Below, piece by piece: positions 61,571-64,000 of a stretch of 64,000 nucleotides of DNA (position 1 is its first letter; the number at the start of each line of letters is the position of its first letter). The DNA comes from Euglena gracilis (lineage: Eukaryota; Euglenida; Euglenophyceae; Euglenales). The notes beneath the pieces are model-generated. The model saw only the letters and a program-made list of their open reading frames with translations, was not told where the DNA came from and searched no databases. Location: contig CP154956.1 of NCBI GenBank assembly GCA_039621445.1, positions 95,732,406 to 95,796,405 on the forward strand, read 5' to 3'. The translations under genes were made by a program, and so were the position numbers.

Positions 61571-61999
61571 TGCAAATTGCCATCTCGCATCAAGCATTCC
61601 CATTCACTTCGAACACCACCGTGCTGGGAATATGTTGTGGCACATTTTTTGCGCAAATTCCGGATTCTTTACTTTTACTCACACTCCGAAATTTGTTCAC
61701 GCGTTTGAAGGCTGAACAAGCCCCCCCCCCCTCTGCTGGTCCGATTCCGCCCTGCCAGCGGTGTGACCCAGGCTGCTGTCCGAGAGAACAAGCCCCAGGG
61801 TGTGACCCTGTGCCGCTGGTCACACGCGGTGGTGAGACGCAGCCCAGGGTCCCTGTCTTGTGACGTTTCCGCTCTCCTCTCCTTGAGGCTCACCCCGACG
61901 TTTGTGGTTTTCCGACAGTCTTCCTTGGGTGTATATTTAAAGTATTGAAGCCACACGGGGGGGAGTGGACACAGAGTGACGGACTGCATGGGTTCCCTC

Positions 62000-63295
62000 T
62001 GATTCGTGTACGAATAACCAAGAATCACCACAAATTTCGTATTTTTCCAAAATCACGAATAACCAGTAATTTTTCCCGAGAAAATTTTTATTAATGTTGC
62101 CATTCAGCATTTGGAATTGTGTTTTATTTGTTCTTTAGAAAATCTTTTTGGTATTTTGGCACGTGTGATGGATTTGGGGAGATGGCATATCACAATGTAC
62201 TGCTGCTACTGAAGCCATGGAAGTGACGAAGAAGAAGAAGGAATGGAAACGTGGGGGGAAATCAACACCACTTGCATTCTCCAGATTCGGCTGCAGTGTT
62301 GAAAAAAGCGTTTGACGAGGTGCTCTCTCTGTGTGCCCAAATGCCCGTTGGATTCCGTGCAAGCCACAAGTTGCACAACATTGCAAAGACCATTCTGAAT
62401 GGCTTGGATAAAAGTTAGCGTCGTTTTTCGAAAGGGCACCTGCTGCACTGTACGCAAAAGGTCCACATAGTTTTGTCCCATTTTTTTGCCCCCCTCAGAT
62501 ATCCTGCTCGTCAAAGGAGGTGGTTTGCATTCTTTCGCCCAGGGAAGGCCAGTATTTCACTCTGGGCAAAAGAATGCAACCGTCACCCAAGTGCATTTGT
62601 GGACGATGCGGATGGATGCTTGCCAGAGGTTCGAATTTATCCACTTATTTCTTCGGTTTATGAAAATTCAGAGGGCCGACATGCACAAAGCAAAGTCCCA
62701 TCCAACGTGCAAGCCATATTGAAGATTTTGGGTGCAGATCTTAATGTGGTGAAAGCTACCATGGTTTGATAGGTCTTTTTCATACTGTTGTTCATCTTTG
62801 ATGCATTACAGGGGAAGCGAAGAACGTGCGGATTTGTGCGAATATTTTTTTAAAATTGATCAATCTCGCACAAAGGACAAGTGAACCGGTTGCTTGTATT
62901 TTTGGCTCATCAATTAGTTGCTATCGAAGCAGAGGTGTCAATCAAATTGAATCAGAAGTCCTTACATCCCGGGTTGTGTCAGCTTTAGAGTGTATTTCTG
63001 GTGATGAGAGAAAGCAGTTGGAAGCGAAATTCCATCAATACAAGGATGATGCATGTACGACGTTGGCAATTGTGTAGATTTCCAATTGTTTTTTTACCTT
63101 AAAAGGCATTGTTCTTCCTGTCGCCATCCCAGCACTCCATCATTCAGCTATTTATCTGAAAACCGACAGATTTTGGCACCACGAATAATCATGAATACTC
63201 ACAAATGATCACAAATGATCACAAGTAATCACGAATAATCACGGATAGTCACGAATAGTCGCGAATAATCACGAATGATCGCGAATGAGAAACGG
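62000..63295. mobile_element. Degenerate element with AATCACGAATA arrays at both ends
   Basis: Left arrays (62010-62075, with ACGAATAACCA and AATCACGAATAACC) and right arrays (63180-63290, eight or more AATCACGAAT/GATCACAA units) bound a region with two + strand ORFs, 62473-62769 (DDADGCLPEVRIYPLISSVY) and 62826-63077 (VSALECISGDERKQLEAKFH). The ORFs are not recognised. The arrangement parallels the subterminal arrays of 6363-7331. Exact ends and target duplication were not found. Confidence 0.4.
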
Positions 63296-63299
63296 CGGT

Positions 63300-64000
63300 C
63301 CTCACCACAAAGGGGTGGGAATTTTTGCTGACTGGTGTTTTCCAGCTACTGAATTGGGGGTTGAACAAACCAAAAAAACAACCATAGGGTTAAGGGTTTT
63401 CCGTTCAGCCTCACCCTCACCCCAGGTGGCGCCAAGGGGGGGGTTGGACCCCCCACTCCACCCCTTCCCATTCCTCCAGGAGGGCAGTTGTCAAACGCCG
63501 CCAAAGAAAACATTATTTCTCGGTGCTGAATCCCCCCCTTCCAGGCCTTCCCATAAAACCCTGGGGGAGGGATCAGACAGCAGTGGCCGATGGTGTCTGA
63601 CCGTTGCCGAAGTCTTGGGGTTTCCTTTTTTTAAAAAAAAAGGGGGGGTGATAATCGGAATGATTTAAGTCTCTTTTTATTCCATATGCTGTGGTTTGCT
63701 GCCCATCTCTTCTCCCACAGAAACAGACTCCACAGTTGCCACACAGGCAGTGTGCAAGTACCTGCACCCTGTCCCATCCCTCTGTGAGTGTCCATTTCTG
63801 CGTGTTTGTTTGACCTTGTGATGCTGAGGTGTGTGACAATCTTTTATTTTCTAAAATCCATTATTTTGTCATTTCATTTCAACTTTTCTTTGATTTTGTT
63901 GTATTTTTCATATTGTATTTTTCGTGCGGTGCTTCATTGTGTGACGTGTAATCGGGTTCTGCCTTTCTTCCTTGTCGATACCACCCCCATCCTGTTGTTG
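63300..64000 (+). other. No recognised feature
   Basis: Mixed DNA with C-runs and T-rich stretches to the window edge. No exon or repeat family member was recognised apart from a weak CTTCCCAT-AAACCCTGGGGG resemblance to the CAGGGCAGAAC element end near 63547. Confidence 0.3.

Overview
This window is nuclear DNA from a complex eukaryote, most likely a protist or alga with a large, repeat-laden genome. The only confidently recognisable genes are broken into many short exons of about 35 to 180 bp, separated by introns of a few hundred bases to 6 kb. The introns are packed with microsatellites, poly-C/poly-G runs and short transposon-like repeats. Roughly half of the junctions that keep the protein family register use GC-AG rather than GT-AG introns. 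Frequent GC donors are known from dinoflagellates, which would also fit the repeat content and the expansion of organelle-RNA-binding repeat proteins, but the organism is not proven. No rRNA, tRNA or CRISPR array was seen.

Layout. About 0.2-24.8 kb (+ strand) carries at least 16 exons of one octotricopeptide-like (OPR-like) repeat protein gene that starts before the window. Each repeat is about 39 residues and carries a W-A-[FY]-A core. About 24.8-45.3 kb has no convincing gene. It holds transposon-like copies, a 1.3 kb GTAT/GTCT microsatellite, a DKMQ-encoding minisatellite near 40 kb and several dispersed repeats. About 45.3-60.2 kb (+ strand) carries at least 12 exons of a DEAD-box ATP-dependent RNA helicase, in which motifs Q, I, Ia, Ib, II, III, IV, V and VI can all be placed in order. 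About 61-64 kb holds microsatellites and a degenerate element-like block with two short ORFs.

Both genes point to RNA metabolism. OPR-like proteins in algae usually bind specific organelle transcripts, and DEAD-box proteins remodel RNA. They are neighbours in the same orientation, but nothing here shows that they are one transcript.

The most interesting non-genic content is a set of small terminal-inverted-repeat elements in the introns and intergenic DNA. Three have perfect 8-bp target duplications (15065-15372, 23711-24019, and the near-palindromic 48771-49059). A fourth, 969 bp long, has a 7-bp duplication (6363-7331), and a fifth, 601 bp long, has a degenerate one (34961-35561). The features resemble hAT-type non-autonomous elements. 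A separate family is built from poly-C tracts and AAATAAYACC units and ends in a perfect hairpin. A retropepsin-like ORF (7654-8190) lies in an intron of the repeat gene.
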